Below are positions 51,101 through 61,906 of a stretch of 64,000 nt of DNA, one piece after another. Location of the stretch: the NCBI RefSeq assembly GCF_009870125.1, contig NC_046683.1, positions 61,271,869 through 61,335,868 on the forward strand. Direction: 5' to 3'. The DNA is from Drosophila pseudoobscura. Its lineage: Eukaryota > Arthropoda > Insecta > Diptera > Drosophilidae. The notes beneath the pieces are model-generated. The model did no database searches. It saw only the letters and a program-made list of their open reading frames with translations, and had not been told where the DNA came from. Positions within the stretch are counted from its first letter, which is position 1; each line of letters starts with the position of its first letter. Position numbers and translations under genes: made by a program.

Positions 51101-54100
51101 AGGAGCTCAATGGAAAGGTGAGTGCTTCACGTCTCTATCCATCTCCCGGATCTCTATCTATGAAAGATACTCACCGAATTATTGACCATTGGAATAATGA
51201 CCTTTGCTCGCTCATGAAAAAAAAAGTTGTGGGGCACAGTTTCTAAGATATAGCGCTCTATTTAGGAAAATTACTACGAGTATATATAGCCCTTATCTAC
51301 CGTTCCACTAAATTTAGCACGCTTTGATAAGTATTATACCCAGAAATGGGAAAAATAGCCGTCTTGCCTTTCCGTTCTCCTATCTAAATTATAATTCCCA
51401 AGTAACCCTCCTCAAAAGTCCACATTCTCACGCTGCAGCCTCCCATTGTCGGGATCATCGATGGCCGACGTGAGAGTCTCCAGCAGATCCTCGCCTGTCG
51501 TTATGTTCAGAGCCAGCCGATTGTAGGGTCCACTGGGGCTAGACAGGGGTCGCAGTTCCTTGGGCCTACCATCAATGGCAAACGAAGTCCACAATTCGAC
51601 CATTTTCTGGGACATACGCGAGTCCTGCCCCACCAGGGGATGTGTGGCGAACAGATACAGATTCTCATTGGAATGGTGCACTCCCCCATTGAAGGGGTAG
51701 TGGTCGTTGCCGAACTCATAGCCAAACCGGGTGTACTTTCCCTCGTACTCGAAGCTGTACACGTAGACGGGAGCCGAGGGCTGCTGTGCGTAGAGTTTCG
51801 TGGCCAGCGCTATCACTGGCGACTTCATGTAGGCCGACGTAAGCTGTTTACGGGGGAGGGTAATGTGAAAATCATTCGGCTGAAAAGTTGAAAGGTTCCT
51901 CTTGTAGATCTTACTCACATCGAAGTAGGCGGGCAGCGCACCCTTGTGATCGTGACTGTTGAGGAGCTCTGGTGTGAAGAGCAAACGGTACAGCAGGTTG
52001 TCCGTGAGTCCGGTCCTATCATTGGCCATTCCCATGAGTCCCGCGGAGAACTCGCGCACCGTTAGGGCACTCACATTTGGAAGCTTCGCGGCAATCATAT
52101 CGTAGTAGCCTACAAAAGCGATTCATTAGCTTGATCTCTACATCCATGTACTACATACTATATGCGCGCTACCCACTGGCCAGGATGAAGGAGCCATCGT
52201 GTTCCGTGAAGCCAGTGAGCAGTGGAATCTGCCGCTGGTAGGTTTTCACCAGCTCACTGGGATGCTGGGGCAGGATTCCCAGTAAATCGCCCACAACTGG
52301 AGAGAACGACTCTGCCTGGGTGGCCCTTAGGATACTCGCGACCGAAGCGTTGCGCAAACAAACCCACAGCCGATCCTCCTGTTCGCATCCGGAGCAAAGC
52401 AGTTTCTCACAGATACGTGTGGCCTGGGCACGGGGATCGCTATTGATGGCCCACCGGGCGAAGATCGAACCCGACTGGACAATGGCTCGCTTGAAGAGAT
52501 GCTCTTCGGTGCGGGGACTCAACAGCAGGGCACTGGCCACCCCAGAGCCAGCGCTCTGGCCAAAGATGGTCACCTGCTGTGGATCCCCACCGAACAGAGA
52601 GATATGTGTCTGCACCCACTGGAGGGCCAATAGGATATCCGCAATGGGCGCATTGCCGGGCATATCCTCCGTGAAGGTGCTCAGCCAGCCCAGGGCTCCC
52701 ACTCGGTACTGAGGCACTACCAGGACCACATCCTTCTCCAGCAAATAGTGGGGAGGATGATCCTCGGCAGAACCGTTGTAGTAGCCGCCGCCGTAGATGT
52801 AGAACATCACTGGCTGCCCGGCTGTGAGCTGAAAATGAGGGGAAAGACATCATCCGATTTCTGGGCGTCATTTCTGTCATCTTACTCACATTTTTGGTGT
52901 ACACGGAAACATTGAGACAGTCCTCCGTCTTAGCATCGGACGTCTGGCCATCCATGTGCGTTATCACGGGACAGCGTTGCGCAAAGTGGAGGGCACTGGC
53001 GGTATGGGGCGACCAGCTCGAACGCGGAACAGGTGGCTATCAGACGGATGAGGGGAACAGTAATCATTAACAGCACCACGTCATATTAGGCATTAGCCTT
53101 ATCTCTTGCCTCTATCAAGTCTTAATAGTCAATATGACTTGGCTGAACTGGAGGGCAGGCTACTGGGGCGACAGTCCAAAGACTGTTTTTGACTCACCCG
53201 AAAGCGCAGATCCCCCGCCGGTGACTCTGCAAATGGAATGCCGCGGAATTGCATAAATCTCTGATCTGTGAAAGCCGTCACATCGAAATTGCCCAGCACC
53301 TTGCCCTGCCCGTTGGCCAATTCAACGGTCACCACCGCTGTGGACTCTTCAGCCCCCACTTGTGCACCCACAAGGGAGACCAGCAGCCAAGCGGCCAGTG
53401 CAGCGCTCACTAATCCGCAGAATGTTAACATCACGTATACGCCGCGGCTACGCATCAGAATGGACTGTGATGGGGGACTGATGTGGACTCGGCTCAACCG
53501 AGACGACCCACAAACGAGACGGAAACGAAGCCTCACGAGGCAACCAGCGAGTGCAGATACCCCCTCGGGCAGTGACGAGCCCACTAAACTGACTTTCCTT
53601 ACAGTCTATTATGAGCCGTAATTGTGAAGTTTGTTCGACCGCATAAGCATCCGGGTTGAACAGATCATTCCCTTCGTTAATTGTTCTACTATTGTTATAC
53701 ATTTACACATGTTCAACAAGTGTTGTTGGTAGCAAAGAGTATCAAATTTCCAACAATTTCAATAGGGAACAAATTCCATTGAAAGTTTCGAGGTATTCTC
53801 TTTTCTTAGTTTCTGGGGACCGACTTAGTTAACCAATGCATTGACTACGCCAAGCGGGTCAGAGATGTGTCACATATGTGAAGAATGAGCATTGAACCTC
53901 CGCACGAGCCCCCTGTCAACACCGCCGAAGATCAGATTTTTGCTGCCTCATGTAACATCTTGGTAATTGTATAGCCTCTGATAGTAGATAACGTGAACCT
54001 GTGACCTACAGCCGTCTCTTATCTTTTTGATAGATACTTACTAGTAGTACGTTACGCGTCTTATCAAAAGTACAATGAACCTGAGTAGCGGGTATCGTAT

Positions 54101-55023
54101 AGTCGAATATCGCGAGTACAGCGCTTTTAGTAGTTTAGCTTAAATCTAAGTTACGTGATCACTTGGAGTGGCAACAGTAATGGACTCTTTATCTGTGTCT
54201 TGGCTAATCAGACCCTTTCAATTGAAAGCACTCCACGATTATACGCTAATTGATGGCTCTAAATGTGCGAACTATTCTCAAATTGGGGTAATTCTTTTGT
54301 TTATTTTCATAGGTCATCCATTGCCTGAAAGATAAGTTCCGTCAATCGGCGCTGGATGAGCCTTGCGCCCAGGAGATGATCAAGATTCTGCAGGAGCAGG
54401 CGCTCAATTACAAGCTTAATCCATTGCTCCAGGTGTTTTGCAAATCGGAGATCCAGGAGCTGTGCAAAGCCAACATGGATGCTGATGAGCATGGCCAGGT
54501 GGCCGAGTGCCTGAAGACGGCCTTCCTGCAGAAGCAGATCATCAACAGGCAGTGCCAGATGGAGGTGGCCACGCTTATAGCCGAGGCCAAGGCCGATATT
54601 CATGTGGATCCCATACTGGAGACTGCGTGCACAGTGGATCTGCTGAGATATTGCTCCAAGGTCTCCAGCGGCAACGGACGCAGTGAGTAGAGTACAGGGC
54701 GTGTGCCAGATAAACCATCATTCTCTAATGATATCCATTCCAAAGAGCTAAATTGCCTGCGCACGCTGCTGAAGGATACGCCCAACTCCTTGGACACAGA
54801 CTGCCGCGAGAAGCTGCAGCGACGCATCGAAATGTTCCACAATGCGGACGATACGCTGGCGCTGCCGCCGGAGGACATGCAACAGCTAGTGCAGCAAGTG
54901 GTCGCGTCGCCGGCCCGCAAATTCTTCCTTGTGATATTGATGAGCGTCACGGGCCTGATCTTTCTGACGGGCATCTTCCTGGGACGAGCAACCAAACGTG
55001 CAATGGGCTTAAAGAATAAATAG
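48159..55023 (+). CDS. Glg1: Golgi apparatus protein 1 (GLG1/ESL-1/MG-160)
   Basis: Type I Golgi membrane protein that binds FGFs, E-selectin and proTGF-beta in vertebrates. Six exons: 48159-48884, 48947-50156, 50218-50603, 50749-51117, 54313-54682 and 54746-55023. All phases match; 1112 aa. Signal peptide residues 1-16 (MKHLLVVLLAAAVAAA). The lumenal part is made of about sixteen Cys-rich GLG1 repeats, each of about 60 residues with four Cys in a helical pattern (for example YNHCRDD-type: LYKHCRDDAVKYC, LSDCADDIPKFC). One TM segment lies near the end (residues about 1077-1097), followed by a short tail (ATKRAMGLKNK). The 3.2-kb intron between exons 4 and 5 holds a carboxylesterase on the opposite strand. 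Confidence 0.92.
51412..53455 (-). CDS. secreted carboxylesterase nested in an intron of Glg1
   Basis: Type-B carboxylesterase family. Exons 53198-53455, 52890-53036, 52177-52828 and 51412-52109 give 584 aa, the usual length. Signal peptide or anchor at residues about 9-30. Motifs in order: FRGIPFAESPAGDLRF; EDCLNVSVY; the oxyanion loop IYGGGYYNGS; nucleophile Ser in GQSAGSG; acid in HDGSF (HDG in place of the usual DEG); His in VHHSNENLYLF. All triad residues are present, so it is probably an active enzyme. A 39-base stretch at 51880-51918 has GT and AG ends but is in frame and shorter than normal fly introns, so I keep it as coding. Substrate not predictable. I cannot name the melanogaster orthologue. 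Confidence 0.85.
53456..54312. other. Glg1 intron 4, upstream of the nested esterase
   Basis: Should hold the promoter of the nested esterase (minus strand). No clear TATA. ATCTTTTTGATAGATA near 54020 and several GATA motifs (CTTATC) are present, common in gut and fat-body genes. Nothing coding is seen. Confidence 0.35.
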
Positions 55024-56386
55024 ACTGTAGTTTGTGGGCATAGACCATGATAGTTGTAAGCGTGTGCGTGCCTGCCTGTGAGCTTAGCCCCGCTTGTTGT
55101 TCTCCATTTTGGGTTCCATTCCCTCATCCATTTATCCATCCGCCCCCCTACCACTGCATGCAGCCTGAATATTTGTGTAAGTGATTTGTGGCCTAATCGT
55201 TTCTAAGACCAAAAAAAAAACCACAAAAATTAATAATTTTTTCACAACTAGGGAGTCTTATGTTTTATGTTATATATATGTAAAGAAAAATAGTCTTTTG
55301 TAATGATTTCTCTGTATATTAAAGTGTATTTTTATAAATGAAGAGCTCGTTTCAAAGTTCATTTATGCAACATTTCATATACCCTTTGGGAAAAAGTATA
55401 TTATAGAATATATGGACTGTAGTGCCTCAAAACAGCCAGTCTTGTATAAAATGGATTTATTTATCGGCTAAACTTGTGCGTGCACGTATAGAAGTCCTAG
55501 CTAGCTAGTAATATTGAACAGGATATCAAAATAGAGGAAGATGATTTCTAATCAACCAGTTACTATTAAAATATACCCACGAAAATTATGAACATAAAGA
55601 GTTCAGTGCAGTTCAGGTAAAATATATCGAGTTTTATTAGATTTGTATCTGAAGAGAAAGGATAAACCCCAGATAAACTAAATTTAATCTCCTTTTTAAA
55701 ATAGAGGGGCGTTAAGTGAGCTAAGTTCGTTTTTTCATCGGTATATTTTGAAAATGATATATATTGGTATATTTCCGAGGGTTCGACGGTCACACTGCTG
55801 CTCTCTCCTGCAACAAAAAAATGAGTCGAAATTTTAAGTGGGCAATAAATAAGGGTACGGCACAATGGGCAAAAACAGCCAAGGTAAATTGGAAGGCTCG
55901 TACGAACCTCACCTCGCGAGTGAGGACAATATACCTTGAACACAAAAAGCCCATGTTGTCGCCAAGGTATATTGGGCAAAAGGGACAGATCTTACTTTGC
56001 ATGCATTGCATTTTCTGGGCGGTTTTGCCCACTGTCCATACCCTCTTTTTCCTCCCATTATGTAGCAAACTTGTAGTTACCCTGTAGTTGCCGTGTAGTT
56101 TCTTTCTCTTTTGATTTCTGATTTCGCTTGCGTGTAAACATAATCATTATAATTTTTTCTATTGTTGCATTGGATATTGGATATGGTGATAGCCGTTATA
56201 GCTGATAGTTGTAGAATCTGTAATAATACCTGTAATAAATTGAGCAAATGTAAACGAGTAAGGTTGGTGAATATTTGTGCTGCTGCCATTGGGCATTAAA
56301 AAACAGCTTCCGAAAGGCTAAAATGCCTCTAAAATCGTACAATTAACTAGCTAAATCGACTTAGCCAACGAAAGTGCTTGGTGTAC
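55024..56386. other. spacer between Glg1 and Hr78
   Basis: Holds the Glg1 3' UTR (to about 55340), a dispersed promoter-like repeat (copy C, 55493-55797), and a short open frame just after its Motif 1 element (ATG at 55821, then a GTAAAT donor-like site at 55883). In the melanogaster map Glg1 and Hr78 are, from memory, not neighbours. Confidence 0.45.
55493..55797 (+). repeat. dispersed promoter-like repeat, copy C
   Basis: Begins GTCCTAGCTAGCTAGTAAT and ends CGACGGTCACACTG (exact Motif 1). Between them lie GGTATATTTTGAAAATGA and GGTATATTTCCGAGGGTTC, shared with copy D. About 130 extra bases sit in the middle compared with copies A and D. It lies about 600 bases before the Hr78 TATA box and could be another promoter for that gene. 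Confidence 0.65.
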
Positions 56387-56394
56387 TATATAAA
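56387..56394 (+). promoter_or_regulatory. TATA box upstream of Hr78
   Basis: CTATATAAACATGG; 163 bases before the Hr78 ATG. Would place the start of transcription at about 56420. Confidence 0.6.
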
Positions 56395-56556
56395 CATGGT
56401 GATAGCACCTGTTCAATAAGAATTTTCCAAGAGCCAAGTAAGCAAAATCCACTCATACGCACAAACACAGGCGTGGAAGAAACGGGTTCTAATAAAAATA
56501 GCTAACATCGCACCAATACCAACAAGCAACAGAGCAGCAGAGCAGCCAGCTTGCAA

Positions 56557-57643
56557 ATGGAAGGCGTTAAGGTTGAGGCATTCATTAAAGCTGAAGGTGG
56601 GGACTCGACTCGACGTGCAGGCACCTTGAGAAGTATTATAATAAACGTTGCCCTCGCCATTACAGAACCCCGAGCGATGCCTTTGATTGGAAGTGGCAGT
56701 GGAGCAGCGGCTGCTGCTGCGGCCGCCGCGGCGGCCTCCCTCAGCGTGGAGCTGTGTCTGGTTTGCGGGGACCGTGCCTCGGGCCGCCACTACGGGGCCA
56801 TTAGCTGCGAGGGCTGCAAGGGCTTCTTCAAGCGATCCATACGCAAGCAGCTGGGCTATCAGTGTCGCGGGGCAATGAACTGCGAGGTGACCAAGCACCA
56901 TCGGAATCGTTGCCAGTTCTGTCGGCTGCAAAAGTGCTTGGCCAGCGGCATGCGAAGTGATTGTAATTTTCGTTTAAGTCGTCGTCTCAAGCAATAACCC
57001 AACGCATCTTTGGCTGGCCAAAGTCTACATACCCTTTCAAGAGCCATTAGCAATTAGCTATTAGCATAGTCCAAATTATCTCGCTCTGCAAGGGTATAAA
57101 TGATGATCCCAACTAGCACACATACTAACCCCCAATGCACACTCACTCACGCACACACACATACACACACACACACAGTCACCCTGCTGGAAAACTGCAT
57201 CATCAACTGCACCGTTAGTCGACTTCTCGCTCTAATTAATTTCTATTTTTTCTCTCTCTCTCTTTCTGTCTCTCTTTTCTACAGCCGTTCAGCATGAGAG
57301 GAAACCGATTGTGGACAGGAAAGAGAGCCTGAATGCCTCTGTTGGCGGGGGCTCCTCCACATCGGGCAGCGGAGGGACATCCTCCAGCTATATATCCAGC
57401 AAGTCTGGCTACCAGCAGGCACGTGGCAAACAGCACACTGTCAAGGCCGATACCGCGGCCACACCCCCCGTACCGAGTAATGCAGCAACGCCTTTCGGCC
57501 TGAATGACAATCTGTTTGGCCTGAATTTTGCCGAACTGACGCAGACGTTGAGTGAGTCTCTTCCAACCAGAAAAAAACCTACCGCCAATTGGTGAGCAAT
57601 GAAACTAATTGGTGTTTCTGTCTCGCTTTTGCAGTGTTTGCCA

Positions 57644-57674
<31 letters not shown>

Positions 57675-58818
57675 ACAACAGCAGCAGCAACAGAGTGGAA
57701 GCTATTCGCCAGACCTGCCCAAGGCAGAGGTAGACGACGATGATGATGACTCGATGGACAATAGCAGCACCTTGTGCCTGCAACTCTTGGCCAACAGTGC
57801 CAGCAACAATAACTCCCAGCACCTGAACTTTAATGCAGGGGAGCCGACAACGACACTTCCCACCACCGCCACACTGGGCCTGATCAAGAGCTCCCTGGAT
57901 ATGCGGGTGATCAACAAGGGTCTGCAGCTACTGCAGCCCATCCAGCATCAGTTGGAGCGCATTGGGGGCCAGGGAACAAGCCTCAGTGTGAAGCCCGAAT
58001 GCGATTCGGAGGCCGAGGACAGTGGCACCGAAGATGCCGTCGATCCCGAGCTGGAGCACATGGACCTGGACTTTGACTTCTGCAATCGCAGCGATCTTAT
58101 GATAAATGAAGCGGTCTTCGATCAGGAGCTGTTCACCGATGCCCAGTGCGCCTTCCATGTGCAGCCGCCGACCTTGGTGCACTCCTATCTGAATATACAC
58201 TATGTGTGCGAGACTGGATCTCGCATCATCTTCCTCACTATTCACACTCTGCGGAAGGTGCCCGTCTTCGAGCAGCTTGATTCGCACAGCCAGGTAAAGC
58301 TGCTGCGCAGCGCCTGGCCAGCTTTGATGGCCGTGGCCTTGGCCCAGTGCCAGGGTCAGCTGTCTGCCTCCACCATCATTGCTCAGTTCATCCAGAGCAT
58401 TCGCCAGTTGGCGGACATTGATAAGTCAGAGCCGCTAAAGATATCCAAAATGGCCCATCTCACTCGCGCCCTGCATGACTTTGTCCAGGAGCTGCAGAGC
58501 CAGGAGGTGACAGACATGGAGTTTGGACTGCTCAGACTTATCCTGCTCTTCAATCCCTCGCTGCTGCAGCAGCGCAAGGAGCGACAACTGCGTGGCTATG
58601 TGAGGCGCGTTCAGTTGTATGCTTTGACCAGTTTGCGTCGCCAGGGCGGCGTCGGTGGGGAGGAGCGCTTCAATTGCCTGGTTGCCCGCCTGCTGCCGCT
58701 AAGCAGCCTCGACGCCGAGGCCATGGAGGAGCTATTTTTCGCCAATCTAGTGGGACAGATGCAGATGGAGGCCCTGATTCCATTCATCCTGATGACCAGC
58801 AACAGCATCGGACTATAG
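56557..58818 (+). CDS. Hr78: Hr78 nuclear hormone receptor (TR2/TR4 class)
   Basis: Orphan nuclear receptor needed for larval growth and ecdysone response, orthologue of vertebrate TR2/TR4. Exons 56557-56596, 56666-56962, 57285-57551 and 57635-58818 give 595 aa. The first intron (69 bases) is inferred by comparison with the melanogaster protein, which reads FIKSEENRAMPL where this gives FIKAEEPRAMPL after splicing; without splicing the frame is also open. The DNA-binding domain has eight zinc Cys and the P-box [11 protein letters not shown] (residues about 47-115). A poly-Ala run precedes it. The hinge has a poly-Gln tract (57649-57693) and an acidic run. The ligand-binding domain covers about residues 350-590. 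It is complete. Confidence 0.95.
57153..57178. repeat. (CA)n microsatellite
   Basis: CA repeat in intron 2 of Hr78. Confidence 0.8.
57649..57693 (+). repeat. CAG/CAA repeat coding poly-Gln in Hr78
   Basis: About 15 Gln codons, mixed CAG and CAA, at the start of exon 4. The melanogaster protein also has a Gln run here with one His. Confidence 0.85.
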
Positions 58819-59134
58819 GGGGAGCAGGGGAAGAACACATGAAAGACTGAAGATGGACCAAGTGCGGGCAATACTTAGCAATTAGAGAGAAAACCCATAA
58901 TAATATACCTATATATTTAATATATATGTACAACGTATATACACCTTAGCCTAAAACAAAAACAAAACCACCATATATGAGAAATTTGGGTTTATTTTTT
59001 GTTTTTTCTGAATTAAAATGAATCAATTCCCAAGAACATCTTAAGATGCATTTATTGCCTAGAAGTATTCGAATTCCGAATAACCATTACCTTTCGCGTG
59101 ATCCATAACTTAGAGACTAAACGTAGCTGAAGGC
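58819..59134. other. 3' ends of Hr78 and the PBDC1-like gene
   Basis: AT-rich convergent 3' region. No gene seen. Confidence 0.5.
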
Positions 59135-59752
59135 TCACTGGGTTTCTGTCCTGTCCTCTTGGGTGGTCTTCTTGGCAGGCTTATGTTTCGCGTGAACCTC
59201 GTCGTTGAGTCCCTCCCGATTGCGGGCTATCTCTATGGCCAGGAACTGTACGCGAAACACAAAAATGGAATTGTCCGGGCTAAACTCTTTGCTGGCATCG
59301 GCTCTCATTAGGGTCCCATAGGAGTAGTCATCCATTTTGTTGAATTTCTCGGCGAATTCACGCCACTTTAGCTTTCCTACAGCGGACTTAAGTACGTCAT
59401 CTGTGAGCAGACCCACTTTGAGATCGGGAAAGTCCTGACGAAAGGTTTCATAGATCTGATCGTCATAGGGCGTCAGACGTAGCTGAGATGGATGGACACT
59501 GGTAAGAAGCTAGAACGATGTGGCGAATCAGTAATAATTGTTATTTGCATTTGGAAATCTCTTTGGAAGCTTACATTGAAATGAACCTCGGCGTGTTCCA
59601 GAGCTTTAGCGGCCCACATTTCCTCCACCATCGAATCGTTGCCAAACTCCTCTGCTGGCCTGGACAGCATCGAAGCTCCGTGCTAACCATTGGAAATACT
59701 TTAATTAAGACCTGCCCATATTATCTATACCCAGACATACCATCATCTCCAT
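59135..59752 (-). CDS. PBDC1-like protein (CXorf26 family)
   Basis: Small conserved eukaryotic protein related to archaeal and yeast proteins of the PBDC1 family; function poorly known. Exons 59741-59752 (four codons), 59575-59682 and 59135-59509 join in phase 0 to 164 aa. The family signature is clear: PAEEFGNDSMVEEMWAAKAL then EHAEVHFN; YDDQIYETFRQDFP; KWREFAEKF; YSYGTLMRAD; and NSIFVFRVQFLAIEIARNREG. The C-terminus is a short Lys/Thr-rich tail. I chose the tiny first exon because the frame of exon 2 has a stop (TAG) just before its own ATG, and the 58-base intron with GTATGT and TTAG ends joins ATG GAG ATG ATG in frame. If not, translation would start at the exon 2 ATG. In melanogaster the gene beside Hr78 is, from memory, CG7200. 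Confidence 0.85.
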
Positions 59753-59896
59753 TCTGAATAGTAGATATATCAAAAAATAGCCGAAAAAACTTTAAAAAAT
59801 CAGCACGTTTCCTTTATTTAGCGGAGAGTGTGGCCAGCCCATGCTTAAGTGGAGAATGCCTGGTAACACCTACTGAAGTAAAAAAACAACATAACC

Positions 59897-59906
59897 TGTG
59901 TGACCA
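59897..59906 (-). promoter_or_regulatory. Motif 1 element for the PBDC1-like gene
   Basis: On the minus strand TGGTCACACA, one base off the Motif 1 consensus, 145 bases before the start codon at 59752. The divergent gene at 60024 begins 118 bases to the right, so the promoter may be shared. Confidence 0.55.
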
Positions 59907-60023
59907 TACCGTTTTTTAAAATTCCACTTTTGACTCTCGTTCAATTTGATTTTTATTTCATTTCATTCTCCATTATAAACGTTCGAGTCACGTTACAATT
60001 CTCATACAAAATTTAATACAAAC

Positions 60024-60845
60024 ATGTTTGATCAAATAAATACTCTGTTCCTGTTGGCGTTGGCCTTCACCGCCTGGATTATTTGCTGTTATTATCATGC
60101 AATTGAGGAGCAGGAACACGCTTATGACTTCAAGTTGGAGCTGTACACAGGTGAGCAGGCGCGAATACCGACCGAATATATCCTTGTCTATATCTATTTA
60201 AACATATGCTGCTTTCTAGAACACCCTGGTTTTGAAAATAAGCTATTGAATAGCGGATTCCCCTCGACAAGTGTTTCACCATCTTTTTTCACCTTTGAAA
60301 TGATGGGCACCCTTCTCATCGGCATATGTCTCACATATTCCTTGTTCAAGGTGTTGAAGGTTGTGTTGGCGCGGGCACAACAGTTTTGGCAAGGCAAGGA
60401 GCAGAAGGAGCAGGAGGAGATCAGTCTGCAGGACAGTCCTCAGGACGATCTGGAGGCCAGTTCTGTTAACGAACAGTTGTGGGAGCAAATAAAGCTCTTG
60501 CGGGAGAGACATCAGATAATGGGTGATCTGCTGAAGCAGGTGAAGAGCAGTGGTATCTTTAACCTACAGAGCAGGGCCTCCTTAGGGCCACAGATCCCAG
60601 GCAGTGGATGTTTGGCGCTACAGACCCGTGGCTCTCTGGAGCTCCAGCCCCTGTTCAGCAGCACCATCGACAGCGAAGAGCACATCCAGACAGAGTCCGT
60701 CAACTTGGAGGTGGTCCGTCAGTCGAGGGCGTACGCACTTAAACCGAGTGTTTTCCTCCCGGTGTCTGATAATTGCATTACCGGATCCATGCACGGCCCC
60801 CTGGTAGAACGCAGCACTGGCACAGTGGCCCTGCCCCCGTTATAA
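60024..60845 (+). CDS. unrecognised small two-TM protein
   Basis: Exons 60024-60150 and 60220-60845, joined ACA G|AA CAC, give 250 aa; the 69-base intron is in frame, so an unspliced 273-aa reading also exists. It is likely an intron because it has a GTGAGC donor and CTTTCTAG acceptor. TM1 at residues about 7-24 (LFLLALAFTAWIICCYY), TM2 at about 70-95 (MMGTLLIGICLTYSLF), then a cytosolic acidic and Gln-rich helix (KEQKEQEEIS; WEQIKLLRERHQIM) and a disordered tail. No family recognised. The start is a good ATG (ACAAACATG). Confidence 0.6.
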   Translation: MFDQINTLFLLALAFTAWIICCYYHAIEEQEHAYDFKLELYTGEQARIPTEYILVYIYLNICCFLEHPGFENKLLNSGFPSTSVSPSFFTFEMMGTLLIGICLTYSLFKVLKVVLARAQQFWQGKEQKEQEEISLQDSPQDDLEASSVNEQLWEQIKLLRERHQIMGDLLKQVKSSGIFNLQSRASLGPQIPGSGCLALQTRGSLELQPLFSSTIDSEEHIQTESVNLEVVRQSRAYALKPSVFLPVSDNCITGSMHGPLVERSTGTVALPPL

Positions 60846-61269
60846 ATACTCGGATGTCTGAAAGAGACCGATCTAAATTTAAAAATATTGCACCAATTTA
60901 AATGTCGCGCCCTTAAGACGGCTTGCAGCACAGTTATATGTCAATGTTGTGATGTTTGTATTGCGTGTCCCAACCAAATATATTTTTTCCCTGCGTTCAC
61001 AAATAGCTTAGGTCGCTGTAAAAATCCATGAAATGTTATGCTATCTTAAAAGCTGGTAGCTTGAACACCACCCGCAATACGCTGCGTTACAAGTTTGTGA
61101 GCTACCTTGCATACATACATGTGCGTAAAAAAAACACCCCACAAGAGCCATCATTTTTTGATTAACTTAACAATCTTGCCCTTAAAAATCTCAACCTCCT
61201 GTCTAAAAATACGAAATGAATTAATTTTTTTTATGAAAAATGTATACAATATCAATATTCAATTTTCCC

Positions 61270-61405
61270 GCTCGATACTGTCGATAGGGAACCGAAACAA
61301 TTGATGTTCGGCTGATTCATAATTCTGGTATCGATAGCACTATCGAAACATCAATGTTTGCGGACAACGATGTTTTCGATGCTTTCAGAGAAATATATCG
61401 ATGAA
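61270..61405. promoter_or_regulatory. cluster of CGATA / DRE-like motifs
   Basis: CTCGATACTG, TCGATAGGG, a perfect DRE inside GTATCGATAGC, CTATCGAAAC, TTTCGATGC and ATATCGATG lie within about 140 bases. Such clusters are typical of BEAF-32 insulator and DREF promoter sites. Confidence 0.5.
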
Positions 61406-61906
61406 ACATCGTTGCTATTCAAATTTACGCTTGAAATGAACCCACTGAGGGATAAACAGAACAAAATGTTTTCAAAAAGATTATTTGGGATATAAATATT
61501 CATCTATGGGATAAAGCTAGGTGGGCAAAGCTGGAGACTCTATATAGCTTGAAATATTCGATTTGGCAATACCCGGTTCACCACAAATGAGTACCATTCC
61601 ATACACAAACATGTTGCTAATTCAATGCACACATACCCTGGGGAAAATGGATGTTATAGAGTTGTGAATATGTTTGTCATCCCAGGCAAAAACAATATAT
61701 TTTAATATTCAATATCATTTAATATTATTTTCAATATTTCAACGATATTGTAAAGCTTATTGTCTTCTTGTAGGGACCAAGAATAGGTATCAGGATCGAG
61801 ATCATATACTCATCACTCATCATATACATGAATATGTCTAAAAAATGTCAATTTGAGAAAAGGTCTTTATTAGTTACGTTTTATCTGCCTATCAATATAT
61901 ATACTT

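Noticed and set aside
55370-55410. ATACCCT..GGGAAAA segments as transposon ends
   Set aside because: Similar pieces occur near 55378 and 61637, but I cannot show terminal repeats or target-site duplications, so I only mention them as possible parts of the dispersed module.
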